Below, piece by piece: positions 15,656 to 24,946 of a stretch of DNA of 64,000 nt. Where the stretch lies: NCBI GenBank assembly GCA_938039975.1, contig CALHTM010000013.1, positions 17,044-81,043 of the forward strand, given 5' to 3'. The position numbers and the translations under genes are program-made. This stretch comes from an uncultured Candidatus Saccharibacteria bacterium (lineage in GTDB: Bacteria > Patescibacteriota > Saccharimonadia > Saccharimonadales > Saccharimonadaceae). The notes below the pieces were generated by a model, which was not told where the DNA came from, made no database searches, and was given only the letters and a program-made list of their open reading frames with translations. Position 1 is the first letter of the stretch, and each line of letters opens with the position of its first letter.

Positions 15656-16996
15656 CTAATTACCGATGCCAAATATTCGTTGCAAGAATGTCGGCGAGTT
15701 AGCTGGCATTTTCTTGGTCGAGGCGGCGGTATTGCTGTTTTGCTCGGCGGTTTTGGCTTCGTTCGGATTCGGGCTGATTTGCTCGCCAAAAACTAGCAGG
15801 CGGTTTTGTGCTGTGCCTAGCGGCGTACAAGTGATTAGCGTAATGTACGGCTTATCGTTGCCGATTTGCAGCGACGCGACGTCGGTTGGCTTGACTACCT
15901 TGGTGCCGGTAATTTTGTAGGTATAGCGCGTGCCGTTGTAGTTGGCGTAAATCACATCGCCAGCGGCCATCTTCTCTAGTCGAGCGAAAATAAATTTATA
16001 ATCGCCGCTGTCAGTCCAGTCGTTAGAAGAATGGCCAGAAACGACGAAATTGCCTTTTTCGCCAGGCTTAGCGTTGGCGCCTTGGATGTTGAACCAAACG
16101 ATGCCTTTGTCCATGGCCTTATTGAGCGAGTTGGTGTCGGCGGCATTAGCATCCCAAACGATTGGTACATCGACGGCAATCTTCGGGATAAGCAGCCGCG
16201 ACTCGTTGGTGGCGACTTTGGTGGTGTTTGGCGAGACGATAATTGATTCGGGGTCAGCGGCGCCTGGCGAGACATACGCTTCGACGTAGGCGAACAAAAC
16301 GCGATTATACTGCAAAAATAGAAAAATAATCATCACCGCGCAGGCTGCCACGATTGGCATAAAATGGCGGCTGCCGCGGACCTTCTTGGCCTTGTCGTTG
16401 ATTTTGCGGCGAATGGAACTGCGCAGATCGTTGACGGCTTCCTCTTGCGATACAGTACCATTGTTTGGCGTTGAGTTTTGGTTTTTTTGCGCTTGCTGAG
16501 CAGCTTGCTTTTTGAGCGACTTGCGAGTGGCGTCAATCTGCGAGACGTAGTAGCGCTCGTAATACTGCTGATAATATGTTTGCCAGGCGGTGTGGTATTT
16601 TTGCCAAGAAGCATCATGCGCAGCAGGCGTGGAGCTCTGGTTCATGGTGCGGGTATACGGGTTTTTGTCTGGGTCGACGGCGCCGGGGCCGGCCGTAACA
16701 CTGTTAGACTGTGCACTATCAGCGACGGTGCCATATGGCTGCGGATAGGTGTTTGTTTGCGGCGAGTGCGAGTTCTTTTGGAGCTCCTCGGCCTGTTTAG
16801 GCGGCTTTTTTGCGTTAGAAGAATTTGGCTGCTGGCCAGCTGCAGCAGTAGTATGCGGATCGTTTTGAATAATCGAACTGATCTGTTGGCGGACAATATC
16901 AGCCGCTGCCGACCGGTGCTGGTCGGCTAACGCGCTGTGATGAGACGCTCCGTCTCTGGGCGGAACGGTTAGTGATGAACGATCGTCTGGCTTCAT
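15656..16996 (-). CDS. sortase family transpeptidase with long N-terminal extension
   Basis: 446 residues. The first about 210 are Gln/Pro/Ser-rich and probably disordered in the cytoplasm; one membrane helix (IVAACAVMIIFLFLQYN) precedes the sortase barrel. Catalytic residues: His in FVVSGHSSND, Cys in TLITCTPLGTAQNR, and Arg two residues after AQ in the same motif. The TCTPLG pattern looks class C/D-like; I do not assign a class. It cleaves LPxTG-type signals and links proteins to an envelope nucleophile. The LPKTG protein at 17327 is the obvious substrate, separated from it by only tRNA-Leu. Confidence 0.92.
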   Translation of the reverse strand: MKPDDRSSLTVPPRDGASHHSALADQHRSAAADIVRQQISSIIQNDPHTTAAAGQQPNSSNAKKPPKQAEELQKNSHSPQTNTYPQPYGTVADSAQSNSVTAGPGAVDPDKNPYTRTMNQSSTPAAHDASWQKYHTAWQTYYQQYYERYYVSQIDATRKSLKKQAAQQAQKNQNSTPNNGTVSQEEAVNDLRSSIRRKINDKAKKVRGSRHFMPIVAACAVMIIFLFLQYNRVLFAYVEAYVSPGAADPESIIVSPNTTKVATNESRLLIPKIAVDVPIVWDANAADTNSLNKAMDKGIVWFNIQGANAKPGEKGNFVVSGHSSNDWTDSGDYKFIFARLEKMAAGDVIYANYNGTRYTYKITGTKVVKPTDVASLQIGNDKPYITLITCTPLGTAQNRLLVFGEQISPNPNEAKTAEQNSNTAASTKKMPANSPTFLQRIFGIGN

Positions 16997-17077
16997 ACTT
17001 TCTATGCTAATTATAGCGTAATTAGCGGTTATTTACTAGTTAGCGCTGGTCTGTTACAATGAAAATGTACCTTTTCT

Positions 17078-17164
17078 GCCGCGGTGATGGAATTGGTAGA
17101 CATGAGAGACTCAAAATCTCTTGAGCATTAGCTCGTGCCGGTTCAAGTCCGGCCCGCGGTACCA
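17078..17164 (+). tRNA. tRNA-Leu (CAA)
   Basis: Type II tRNA with long variable arm. Acceptor GCCGCGG / CCGCGGT, anticodon loop CTCAAAA giving CAA, T loop GGTTCAAGTCC, encoded CCA at the end. A TTACAAT -10-like element lies about 20 bases upstream. Confidence 0.96.
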
Positions 17165-17170
17165 TAAGAT

Positions 17171-17194
17171 AGACGTGTGTGGGCGTCTTTTTTT
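17171..17194 (+). terminator. terminator of tRNA-Leu
   Basis: AGACG (17171-17175) pairs with CGTCT (17184-17188), followed by a run of T to 17194. Confidence 0.7.
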
Positions 17195-17256
17195 GATGCG
17201 CTTACCCCTGTTATGGTAGTGGCGTAAAGCATAAGTAACAATATTATGCAAAAGTG

Positions 17257-17285
17257 TTGACATAATTAAAAGTTTATGCTACAAT
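17257..17285 (+). promoter_or_regulatory. consensus promoter of the LPKTG gene
   Basis: TTGACA (17257-17262), 17-base spacer, TACAAT (17280-17285). The leader of about 35 bases contains GGGAGG before the ATG at 17327. Confidence 0.8.
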
Positions 17286-17326
17286 GGCATCATAAGCGTG
17301 GGATAATGCACGCAGGGAGGAAATCA

Positions 17327-18499
17327 ATGAAACTATCAATTAAGAATCTGGCGATTGTCGGCGCGGTTATAGCTGCTATCGCTGGCGGAATCTGGTTGGC
17401 CAAGCCATCAGAAGCATCTGTCTGTGACGGATGGATTAACGTGATTACTTGCGGTACGCCAAGTCATCAAGACCTTAAAAATGTTTACTACGGACGCAAC
17501 GACATCAAAGCGCTGTATCAGTGGAACAACATAAATGATGCCATGATTGAAGGCAAAGGCATGAAGAACGGTACCGTTTACAAGGACGGCCGGATCGTCG
17601 TCGACGGCCAAGTTGTGGCAACTAACGCCAAGACCGTTCAGCGTAATACGCGCTACCCAGGTTCGTCATACGGCCGCGAGACGGTTGGCGGACATTCGTT
17701 CTACAAGTTTACGACTCAGAATAGCTTTGTCTACAATCAATTTGACGCTTTCGTCTGGTTCGATGATAACGGTAAGTTTATTGCAGCTATCATTAAGGAC
17801 TGCGGTAACCCAGTTTGGGGTGATGCAACCTGGAAACCGAAAGACATCCAAGTCTGTGATCTTACCAGCAAGAAAATCATCACCATCAAAGAGACCGAGT
17901 TCAACAGCGGCAAACATTCCAAAGATATCAACGATTGTAAAGAAATCAAGGTCTGTGACCTGACCAGCAAGCAAATCGTAACTATCAAGGAAAAAGAGTT
18001 TAATAGCAGCAAACACTCGAAAGACATCAACGATTGTAAGGAAATCCAAGTCTGCGACCTTTCAACCGATACGATTATCACTATAAAAGAGAAAGAATTT
18101 GACAGCAAGAAGCACTCTAAGAATTTCGCTGACTGTAATAAGGTAAAGGTCTGCGAACTCGAGACTGGTAATATCATCACCATCAAAGAGACCGAGTTTG
18201 ATAGCAAGAAGCATTCCAAGAATGAAGCAGACTGCGACAAGGTGAAAGTTTGCCGTATCGCTGACAAGAAAATCGTCGAAGTTACCCGTAAAGAGTCAAG
18301 CGACAGCCAGTACACCACTGACATGAGCAAATGTGAAGAAACTCCAGCGACTCCACCGGAAACTCCAAAAACGCCAACCCCATCAAATCCAGTTGAATTG
18401 CCAAAGACTGGTACCGGCGAAGTAGTCGCCTCGGTGGTCGGCCTCGGCGGTCTAACCGCAGCAGCCAGCGCTTACATCGCTAGCCGCAAACGCCTCTAG
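17327..18499 (+). CDS. LPKTG-anchored surface protein with five 33-residue repeats
   Basis: 390 residues from the ATG after GGGAGGAAATCA. Signal peptide at 1-31 (NLAIVGAVIAAIAGGIWL core). The N-terminal globular domain (about 32-175) is of unknown fold. Five tandem repeats then start VCDLTSKKIITIKE, each ending near a second Cys (DINDCKE), so each may be closed by a disulfide. A Pro/Thr-rich stalk (TPATPPETPKTPTPSN) leads to the sorting signal LPKTG at 358-362, a hydrophobic stretch and the tail SRKRL. Probably displayed on the cell surface by the sortase at 15656, possibly for host contact; that role is inference. Confidence 0.93.
   Translation: MKLSIKNLAIVGAVIAAIAGGIWLAKPSEASVCDGWINVITCGTPSHQDLKNVYYGRNDIKALYQWNNINDAMIEGKGMKNGTVYKDGRIVVDGQVVATNAKTVQRNTRYPGSSYGRETVGGHSFYKFTTQNSFVYNQFDAFVWFDDNGKFIAAIIKDCGNPVWGDATWKPKDIQVCDLTSKKIITIKETEFNSGKHSKDINDCKEIKVCDLTSKQIVTIKEKEFNSSKHSKDINDCKEIQVCDLSTDTIITIKEKEFDSKKHSKNFADCNKVKVCELETGNIITIKETEFDSKKHSKNEADCDKVKVCRIADKKIVEVTRKESSDSQYTTDMSKCEETPATPPETPKTPTPSNPVELPKTGTGEVVASVVGLGGLTAAASAYIASRKRL
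17852..18346 (+). repeat. five in-frame 99-bp tandem repeats
   Basis: Units start at 17852, 17951, 18050, 18149 and 18248, exactly 99 bp apart. Each encodes V-C-x-L/I ... IITIKExEF(N/D)S ... HSK(D/N) ... DC(K/N/D)(E/K). Units 1 and 2 are nearly identical in protein; the fifth is degenerate. Copy number may vary between strains by slippage or recombination. Confidence 0.95.
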
Positions 18500-18520
18500 T
18501 TAATCCCCCCAGCTAGAAAC

Positions 18521-18555
18521 AATCCGCTCTGAGATATCAGGGCGGATTTGTTTTG
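18521..18555 (+). terminator. intrinsic terminator of the LPKTG gene
   Basis: 12-bp stem AATCCGCTCTGA / TCAGGGCGGATT (18521-18532, 18537-18548) with loop GATA, followed by TGTTTTG. Confidence 0.85.
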
Positions 18556-18560
18556 TTGGA

Positions 18561-19352
18561 TTATTTAGAAAGAAGACTGGCGGTGATAGCCTCAAGCGGC
18601 CGCGACGGATTCCAAATATAATAGACGCTAGCACGTGCCGCTACCGTGCCGCGCCAGATGCGCATCGGGTCGTTCCATGGCATGGTTGCAACTTTCCCGC
18701 TGCTAGCAGTAACGAGTGTGTCTTGGTGCAAGGTGGTAATGGTAATTGGATATGTCACGGTGAATTTGTGCAAAGCTTCGACTAACTGCAGCAACTGCAT
18801 ACTGAAAGTCAAAATTTTGGGATAATAAAGCGTGCGAAAGAGTTTTTGCAATTGCGCGAAACTCAAAATTAACACGGTATTCTGGCGTGCTGCTAGTATG
18901 GTGGAATCGTTGCGCACTAGATCGGCGGCGTCGCGGGTGATAATTGCTGGGCCTTGGTAGTCGCGCAGCAACTGGCTATAGACGATCGCTGTCTGGCTAT
19001 TGCGTCCAGCGTCGCCTATTAGCAGCAAGCCGTCGCTCCAAGCACCAAGCGCTCTTAGCTCATTGATAGCCTCTTGTGCTAAGCCGCCGCTAGGATTGCT
19101 AGGCGCGTAAGCAACGCCGTTCATGGTGCGCGGCAAGGTGTTCTTGAGCACATCCGGCAGTAGGACGCGAACCTCCCCTACTCCGCTAGCCAGCGCTGTC
19201 GAGTAGGCTTCGGCAACACCAGCAAAGCCAAGTTTGTTGCCGCCAATGATGCCGAGTTTTCCTGCGCGCGAGCGCTGTTCGGGCTTACTCCACTCGATAT
19301 CGGGAAAGAGCGGCTGCTCGGGCGTTTGGCGCTGCCAATATACTAATTCCAT
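18561..19352 (-). CDS. ribokinase-fold protein related to ADP-dependent NAD(P)H-hydrate dehydratase
   Basis: 263 residues. GKLGIIGGNKLGFAGVAEAYSTAL near the N-terminus resembles the substrate-binding start of the NnrD/YjeF C-terminal domain, and GLLLIGDAGRNSQTA resembles its central strand. The usual NAGTGD-type phosphate motif is not evident near the C-terminus, so catalysis is uncertain; it may be a divergent carbohydrate kinase. The start at 19352 is set by TACAAT 6 bases upstream (leaderless). A divergent neighbour starts at 19434. Confidence 0.6.
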   Translation of the reverse strand: MELVYWQRQTPEQPLFPDIEWSKPEQRSRAGKLGIIGGNKLGFAGVAEAYSTALASGVGEVRVLLPDVLKNTLPRTMNGVAYAPSNPSGGLAQEAINELRALGAWSDGLLLIGDAGRNSQTAIVYSQLLRDYQGPAIITRDAADLVRNDSTILAARQNTVLILSFAQLQKLFRTLYYPKILTFSMQLLQLVEALHKFTVTYPITITTLHQDTLVTASSGKVATMPWNDPMRIWRGTVAARASVYYIWNPSRPLEAITASLLSK

Positions 19353-19433
19353 GAATGTATTGTAGCGCGAAAAGTGCAGACGTGCCAGTTCAAGCGCTTG
19401 CCGCAGCCGCCGGGCTAGCGTACAATTTAGGCT

Positions 19434-19805
19434 ATGGAAAAACACATCGCCGAGCATTATCAAACTATATCTCAGCGCCTAGCGGCGGCCAAGTCGAAAA
19501 CTGATCTGACGGAATTGGCGCATTATCACCGCACGCGCGTGCAAGAATTTCAGCACGAGCGGCTGATTCACTTGCTGGTGACATTTTTCTTCGCCGGGCT
19601 ATTTTTAGCGTCTCTGGCGGCATTTTTGGCGACTGCGGCGATGGGGTTGGCGATGAACTGTTTGCTGGGACTATTGGCGCTGATTTTGTTTGTGCTAGAG
19701 TTAGCTTATATTCGGCATTATTACCAGTTAGAGAATGGCGTGCAGCGGCTGTACGAGTTAACGGTAGCGATCGAAGAAAAACGTTTTGCCAAAGACTGGG
19801 CTTAA
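19434..19805 (+). CDS. small membrane protein, two helices
   Basis: 123 residues. An amphipathic N-terminal helix (about 1-45) precedes two membrane spans (LLVTFFFAGLFLASLAAFLA and LAMNCLLGLLALILFVLELA) and a charged C-terminal helix. TACAAT lies 7 bases before the ATG, no SD. Stop codons of this gene and the convergent gene abut (19805/19806). Function unknown. Confidence 0.7.
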   Translation: MEKHIAEHYQTISQRLAAAKSKTDLTELAHYHRTRVQEFQHERLIHLLVTFFFAGLFLASLAAFLATAAMGLAMNCLLGLLALILFVLELAYIRHYYQLENGVQRLYELTVAIEEKRFAKDWA

Positions 19806-21056
19806 TCAAGCTGGCGAGTCAGTTGCATTTGCTTGCCGGACGATTTTTTCGATAATATACCTATCTCTTGGCTCGAAATCGTATTCTTTTACAGTTGCAA
19901 TGCCGTTTTTGATAGCGATATCTGGCAGCGTAACGCGCCCCTCTGGATAGCCGCGGACTTTATCTTGATCGATTCTAAATGCGCCTTGATTATTCTTTGC
20001 GGCTATTAGTTTAACGGCTTGAGCGAAAATATCGATGTGCGACGGCTCGAATCTGCTGAACAAGTTGTTGAATTTAACTTCGCCTAGGATTTCGTCTGAT
20101 TCTTTATCAATGCCGAACCCTAATTCTCCAATCTCGAATAAGATAGGTTCGAATATGTCGATGTTTTCCATCAAGTAGCGGTTATTGCTGAGTATTCTGC
20201 CATCGGCATAGACTTTAGTTGTATCTCCGCCGCTTCTGGTTATATTCCAAGTATAGACAAGTTTGTCATATGAGCCGATAGACGTATTGCTTGGCAATGA
20301 TGATTTGATTTCGTTAAGGTTGGCGGCATTCATTTCAATTTCACAGTCAAGGTAGTAATAATATTGAGTATGCTGTCCGTTTGTTGTTTTGTTTTTTTCT
20401 GATTTCTCTAGCACTCTAGCTGAAATTTTGGCTTTGAAATTAGACTCTTTAAGTTTATCGAATAGCGCCGGGAGTTTTTCGGGAATTTTGTAAAACGTGT
20501 TAGCTTCTGAGCTGGTACTGATTGTGCCATTGCCCTGCTTCTGAGTTACTGCGATGAAGTTTTGTTGCGGCCATTCTCGGATCGGGGAGATAACGTCAGC
20601 GATTCTCTTTACTGCTATAATAGTCTGATCTTTAGGATAATCTGGTTGAAGTGTTATTTTGTAAGTACCTTTTTTGTGGCCAAAAAAGTCCTCTACGATG
20701 TCTGATAGTTTGAGATCGACTTTCTCTACGCCTGGTATTTGGCGTATTTGTTCAGCGCAATCATTCAGCTGTCCGAAAGAGCTTACTGGATTTTGCGAAA
20801 ATGTTTCGGATAGCCCGTAAATGACGCCAATAGATATTAGTATTACGAATAGTATTGCGAGTGGCGAAACGATCAAAGCAATCGTTAGGAGTATTTTGTT
20901 TGGTTTCTGCGAAGAATACTGCTGATATTGCGGCTGTGGTGAAGCGTATTGAGGTTGGTTTTGCGGCGGATACTGCTGCGGGTATTGTTGATATTGCGGT
21001 TGCTGCGGATATTGCGTTTGTTGAAGTGGTTGCTGCGAGTTGTTTTCTGGAGGCAT
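19806..21056 (-). CDS. membrane-anchored protein with Gln/Tyr/Pro-rich tail
   Basis: 416 residues. Residues 1-52 are a low-complexity tail built of YPQQPQYQQY-type repeats, then one membrane helix (LTIALIVSPLAILFVILISI, about 56-76), then a large extracytoplasmic region with alternating strands and helices. No catalytic motif recognised. The tail resembles those on CPR membrane proteins and may bind cytoplasmic partners. Start at ATG 21056; no clear SD or -10 is seen directly upstream. Confidence 0.7.
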   Translation of the reverse strand: MPPENNSQQPLQQTQYPQQPQYQQYPQQYPPQNQPQYASPQPQYQQYSSQKPNKILLTIALIVSPLAILFVILISIGVIYGLSETFSQNPVSSFGQLNDCAEQIRQIPGVEKVDLKLSDIVEDFFGHKKGTYKITLQPDYPKDQTIIAVKRIADVISPIREWPQQNFIAVTQKQGNGTISTSSEANTFYKIPEKLPALFDKLKESNFKAKISARVLEKSEKNKTTNGQHTQYYYYLDCEIEMNAANLNEIKSSLPSNTSIGSYDKLVYTWNITRSGGDTTKVYADGRILSNNRYLMENIDIFEPILFEIGELGFGIDKESDEILGEVKFNNLFSRFEPSHIDIFAQAVKLIAAKNNQGAFRIDQDKVRGYPEGRVTLPDIAIKNGIATVKEYDFEPRDRYIIEKIVRQANATDSPA

Positions 21057-21072
21057 AAGACTACCTTACTAT

Positions 21073-21870
21073 TTATATTATTTCAATACTTACTGGGCAG
21101 TGGTCGCTGCCCATTTGTTCGGCGTGGATTTGCGGATTTTTGACACGCTTAGCGATTTCGCGCGATGCCAGCCAATAATCAATCCGCCAGCCGACATTGC
21201 GCGCCCGGGCGTTGGCCCAGTGCGTCCACCAGGTGTAAGCCTCGGTCTTTTCAGGAAAAGCCGCCCGGAAGGTATCGACAAATCCAGCGTCTAGGTAATT
21301 CTGAAAGCCCTCGCGCTCCTCGTCGGTAAAGCCGTGCTTGCCGATATTAGGTTTTGGATTTGCCAGGTCGATTTCTTGATGCGCCACGTTCATATCGCCG
21401 CAGTATAGTACCGGCTTGACTAGCTCCAACCCCTCTAGATAGGCCAGCACTGCCGGATCCCACTGCTCATGGCGTAATTTCAGCCGGCTCAAATCCCCTT
21501 TCGAATTTGGCGTATAACACGTCACCACCCAAAAATCGTCGAACTCGGCAGTGATAATGCGCCCCTCGTCGGCTGGGTTGCCGTATTGATCGCCGGTCAG
21601 ATTGAACCGCTCGATAATAGCCGGCGGCAGTCCGTCGCGCCAATGCAGCGGCCGGATTTTCGAGAAAATTGCCGTGCCGGAATAACCTTTTTTGGCGGCT
21701 GAATAGAAATGCTCGTGATACTCTGGCAGGTCAACTTCCACCTGGTCGCGGGCGGCCTTGGTCTCTTGGAGGCATAAAATGTCCGGATCATACGTTTGCA
21801 GGAAACGGGCAAACTCACCCTTGTTGATGACGGCGCGGATACCATTGACGTTCCAGGAAAATAGCTTCAT
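21073..21870 (-). CDS. xth: exodeoxyribonuclease III / AP endonuclease
   Basis: 265 residues, exonuclease III family of base-excision repair. Motifs: FSWNVNGIRA (Asn and metal region), DILCLQETKA (catalytic Glu), GTAIFSK, YCGDMNVAH (Asp/Asn), RNVGWRIDYWLAS and the terminal SDHCPV His. TATAAT is 6 bases before the ATG (leaderless). The family usually has 255-270 residues, so it is complete. Confidence 0.96.
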   Translation of the reverse strand: MKLFSWNVNGIRAVINKGEFARFLQTYDPDILCLQETKAARDQVEVDLPEYHEHFYSAAKKGYSGTAIFSKIRPLHWRDGLPPAIIERFNLTGDQYGNPADEGRIITAEFDDFWVVTCYTPNSKGDLSRLKLRHEQWDPAVLAYLEGLELVKPVLYCGDMNVAHQEIDLANPKPNIGKHGFTDEEREGFQNYLDAGFVDTFRAAFPEKTEAYTWWTHWANARARNVGWRIDYWLASREIAKRVKNPQIHAEQMGSDHCPVSIEII

Positions 21871-21904
21871 ATAGTTATTATAACGTAAAATTGTCGCTGT
21901 GCTA

Positions 21905-21934
21905 TTGACAAAACTGCCTGGTTTTGGGTATATG
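21905..21934 (+). promoter_or_regulatory. promoter upstream of the small membrane gene
   Basis: TTGACA (21905-21910), 18-base spacer, TATATG (21929-21934). Leads to a leader of about 125 bases with G/C-rich stem-loops before the ATG at 22063. Confidence 0.5.
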
Positions 21935-22062
21935 TCTAAGTAGGGCTTGATAGGCCCTCGCTCTCGTCAAAAAATCTCGGGGCGGGCTGTTGTGCTATGC
22001 GTATAGTTCATGGCGCAATTGCCTGCTCCGGGATGCGCATGCCCGGGCAGAGGAAGGCTACG

Positions 22063-22305
22063 ATGTTTCTCCTGTGGGCGATTATGATTGTGATTGCTCT
22101 TATGGCTACTGCTATCACTATTAGCGCGGTGATAATTATTATCGGGATAATAGTGCTAGAATGCAGCGAGCCTGTTGCTGACTTTGTCTTACTGTTGTGG
22201 CAGGTGCCGCGGCCTCCCGGGGCCGACGACCTCTACGAAGGCATTTACGAGGACTTTGTAGGGGAAGAGGGGAGGAAGGCAGCGGAGAATGACAGCGGAG
22301 AATGA
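22063..22305 (+). CDS. small single-span membrane protein
   Basis: 80 residues from the ATG after GAGGAAGG; an in-frame ATG at 21997 would add 22 residues without an SD. A long very hydrophobic helix (IMIVIALMATAITISAVIII and on) is followed by an acidic cytoplasmic tail (DDLYEGIYEDFVGEEG). No family recognised. It has its own promoter and is followed by inverted repeats at about 22311-22375. Confidence 0.55.
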   Translation: MFLLWAIMIVIALMATAITISAVIIIIGIIVLECSEPVADFVLLLWQVPRPPGADDLYEGIYEDFVGEEGRKAAENDSGE

Positions 22306-22431
22306 CGAGGGCGCCCTCGCGGTGCTAGCGGCGAGATGTCTTGTCTCGCTGCTGGCGCCGCTCACTCATTGCGTAGAGCGTTAATTCTGAAAATGTACAA
22401 CCAGCTAGCGGATGTGCTAGTATTTGTAGGT

Positions 22432-23601
22432 ATGAAGGTCCTGATAGTAACTGAAGTATATCGCCCGGGTGTTGGCGGTGTACAGACAGCGCTTGACACT
22501 CTAATTACTGGTCTGAAGGAAGCTGGCGACGAGGTGACGGTACTTACTGGCTCGCCAGACGGTTTATTTAGTTATTTCACCGAGATAGATGAAGTAAATG
22601 GCGCGAAAGTATTGCGGTTGCCAGCGGTAAAATGGATTGCTAATCGCGACAACAACCGGGTGGCATTCTTGCCAAAAAGATTCGTGCGGCGGTACTTTCG
22701 ACAGAACCAGCCTGATATCATTCATCTGATGACGCCGATTTCATGGCTGCACCAGGCGGTCATTCGCCAGGCTAACCGGCGGCAGATTCCGATCGTCACG
22801 ACTAATCACACCATGGCGCTGAATCTCGTGATGAATGCCAAAAACAAAACTATTGCCCGCTGGTTTGTCCGGATAGTCGAGGGCAAAATGTGCAAGCTAG
22901 TCAATCAAACCGCTTATATGACGGCGCCGACGCGCGCGGCATTAGCGACTACGCCAGCGATTCATATACCAACGAAAGCAGTTTCTAACGGTGTCAATGC
23001 GGTATTCTATACACCAGGTAAGGCTGACGAGAAGCTCTTGCAGCGTTTTGCGATTGATGCGTTGCGACCAGTGGTGGTCTATGTTGGGCGGCTTGATGGC
23101 GAGAAGCGGATTGACTTGCTGATTGCCGCGATGGAGCGCTTGAAAACTAATGCTCAGTTGGTGATTATTGGTAAAGGTTTAATAGAAAAGCAACTGCGAA
23201 GTCAAGCAGCCAGACTGGGTGATCGCTGTATTTTTACCGGTTTTGTTAGCGACGAGGAAAAGCGTGCTTTATTGCGGCGAGCAGATATACTCGCGATGGC
23301 TAGTCCTGCCGAGCTGCAATGTATTGCGGCGCTAGAAGCGCTGGCTTGCGGTACGCCAGTGGTGGTGTCTGATCAGGTTGCTCTGCCCGAGCTATTGGAC
23401 GGCGGCAAGAATGGAGTCAGCTTCCATTATCCAGACGTCAACGATCTAGCGCATAAAATCGATGAATTGCTGAATGATGAGCCGCGCCGGCGCCAGATGG
23501 GCCGCGCTGCTCGCCAGTGGATTATTGATAACCATACTTATGAACGCACCGTTGATCAATACCGCGAGTTGTATGCCCGTCTTTTAGCTGGCGGGCATTA
23601 A
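22432..23601 (+). CDS. GT4-family glycosyltransferase
   Basis: 389 residues, GT-B fold. N-terminal VTEVYRPGVGGVQTAL glycine loop, acceptor-side HLMTPISWLHQ, and donor-site VVYVGRLDGEKRIDLLI and ASPAELQCIAALEALACGTPVV, the E-x7-E nucleotide-sugar motif. Comparable with mannosyl- or glucosyl-transferases making glycolipids or cell-surface glycans. The ATG at 22432 is favoured because homology starts there; TAGTAT lies 8 bases upstream. It is the first of three GT4 genes here. Confidence 0.92.
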   Translation: MKVLIVTEVYRPGVGGVQTALDTLITGLKEAGDEVTVLTGSPDGLFSYFTEIDEVNGAKVLRLPAVKWIANRDNNRVAFLPKRFVRRYFRQNQPDIIHLMTPISWLHQAVIRQANRRQIPIVTTNHTMALNLVMNAKNKTIARWFVRIVEGKMCKLVNQTAYMTAPTRAALATTPAIHIPTKAVSNGVNAVFYTPGKADEKLLQRFAIDALRPVVVYVGRLDGEKRIDLLIAAMERLKTNAQLVIIGKGLIEKQLRSQAARLGDRCIFTGFVSDEEKRALLRRADILAMASPAELQCIAALEALACGTPVVVSDQVALPELLDGGKNGVSFHYPDVNDLAHKIDELLNDEPRRRQMGRAARQWIIDNHTYERTVDQYRELYARLLAGGH

Positions 23602-23660
23602 TTTGTCGAGTTTTTCAGAATGATAACTCTATAAATAAATGCAAGAGATTATTTACACCG

Positions 23661-24902
23661 CTAATATTTGGTTATAGCTTGTTGGTAGAGTTTTACGTAA
23701 GCAGTAGCGGTAGCTTCGGGCGAAAGCTCTTTGAAGACGCTTTTGGTACCAGCAGACAGTTTCTTGCGGTAAGTGGAACTGGCTAATTTTTTCATACCTT
23801 GCGCCAAACTCTCTTCATCTGGTCGTACCAATAAGCTATTTATGCCGTTATGGAGCCCAACGTCCAATCGATCGTCGCAATATAGAACCGGCAATCCCAT
23901 CACTAACGATTCAGGAATAACGATTGGCTGGTTATCAAAACGGTAAGATGCTAGTACAAAAACATCGGAATCTCGAAGCAATTGAACAATTTGTTTGCGA
24001 TCGCCAACATGCCCGGCAAAAGTAATATTGGGCGTATCAGCAGCCAGGCGAATGAGATTCTTGCGTTCTGCACCATCGCCAACAACCAGCAGTTCGCTAT
24101 TCGGTATGGCAGCACGCTGGAAGGCTTTGATGACGCAATCTAGGCGCTTTTCTTTGACTAGGCGGCTAATGCTGATGAATCGCACAGTCTTGTTGCTGCG
24201 CTGCCGCTGCGCGGCACGAGCGTACTCCTCAAAGGTACGGTTATAGCCAGTAGGTATAATGGCGCTGAGTGATACTTCTCCGCTAGCGGCCGCGTGAATG
24301 TAATTGGTCATATAGTGCGACGGTGTGGTTGACGCATCGACAACATTAGCAATAATAGCTTGAGTACGCCAGTCAAAGCGACCAATACGGCTTTCGGCAG
24401 CTAGCAGCGCAGTAGATTTAGGTTTAGCGTGTTTTTGCGGTCGCCGCTTATGGATTGCTGCTACATTTAACGCGTATAACCTAAAGCCAATGCTAGCAAA
24501 AAATGTCGGTATCGGTACGGTGTGCGATCCGGCGATATTGGTATGAAAAGTGTGAATGTGCGGTATATGTTGCTGGCGAGCGATTTTGGCGGCTAGCAGC
24601 AAGGCTCCAGTGTCTGTTTGGCTATGAATAAGGTCGAAGCGGTGTTGCTGGCTGATAATTTTTGCTGCACGATTGGTTGCACATAATATCCGCGTGTGTA
24701 TTGGCAGGCCTGGCAGACGGAAAGATTTGATGGGAATGGTTTTTGCTTGCTTTGGCGCCTCTAGGCTGGCGTGCGGCGCGAGAAGCGTGACCTTATGGCC
24801 CAGACACGTTAGTTCCTCGATTTGCGTTTGGACAGACCGGCTGACGCCGCTTGACGATGGAAACTTGTCGTCAATAATTAGCGCTACAGAAAGAGATTTC
24901 AT
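23661..24902 (-). CDS. GT4-family glycosyltransferase
   Basis: 413 residues. N-terminal DDKFPSSSGVSRSVQTQIEEL acceptor loop, FDLIHSQTDTGALLLA and HIHTFHTNIAGSH in the first Rossmann fold, FISISRLVKEKRLDCVIKAF and ELLVVGDGAER in the donor domain. The expected second-half Glu motif appears as ASYRFDNQPIVIPESLVMGLP. TATAAT 6 bases before the ATG indicates a leaderless transcript. Donor and acceptor sugars cannot be told. Confidence 0.9.
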   Translation of the reverse strand: MKSLSVALIIDDKFPSSSGVSRSVQTQIEELTCLGHKVTLLAPHASLEAPKQAKTIPIKSFRLPGLPIHTRILCATNRAAKIISQQHRFDLIHSQTDTGALLLAAKIARQQHIPHIHTFHTNIAGSHTVPIPTFFASIGFRLYALNVAAIHKRRPQKHAKPKSTALLAAESRIGRFDWRTQAIIANVVDASTTPSHYMTNYIHAAASGEVSLSAIIPTGYNRTFEEYARAAQRQRSNKTVRFISISRLVKEKRLDCVIKAFQRAAIPNSELLVVGDGAERKNLIRLAADTPNITFAGHVGDRKQIVQLLRDSDVFVLASYRFDNQPIVIPESLVMGLPVLYCDDRLDVGLHNGINSLLVRPDEESLAQGMKKLASSTYRKKLSAGTKSVFKELSPEATATAYVKLYQQAITKY

Positions 24903-24946
24903 AAATGTATTATAGCAAGAGACTATAAAGTAGTATAATTGTTATC

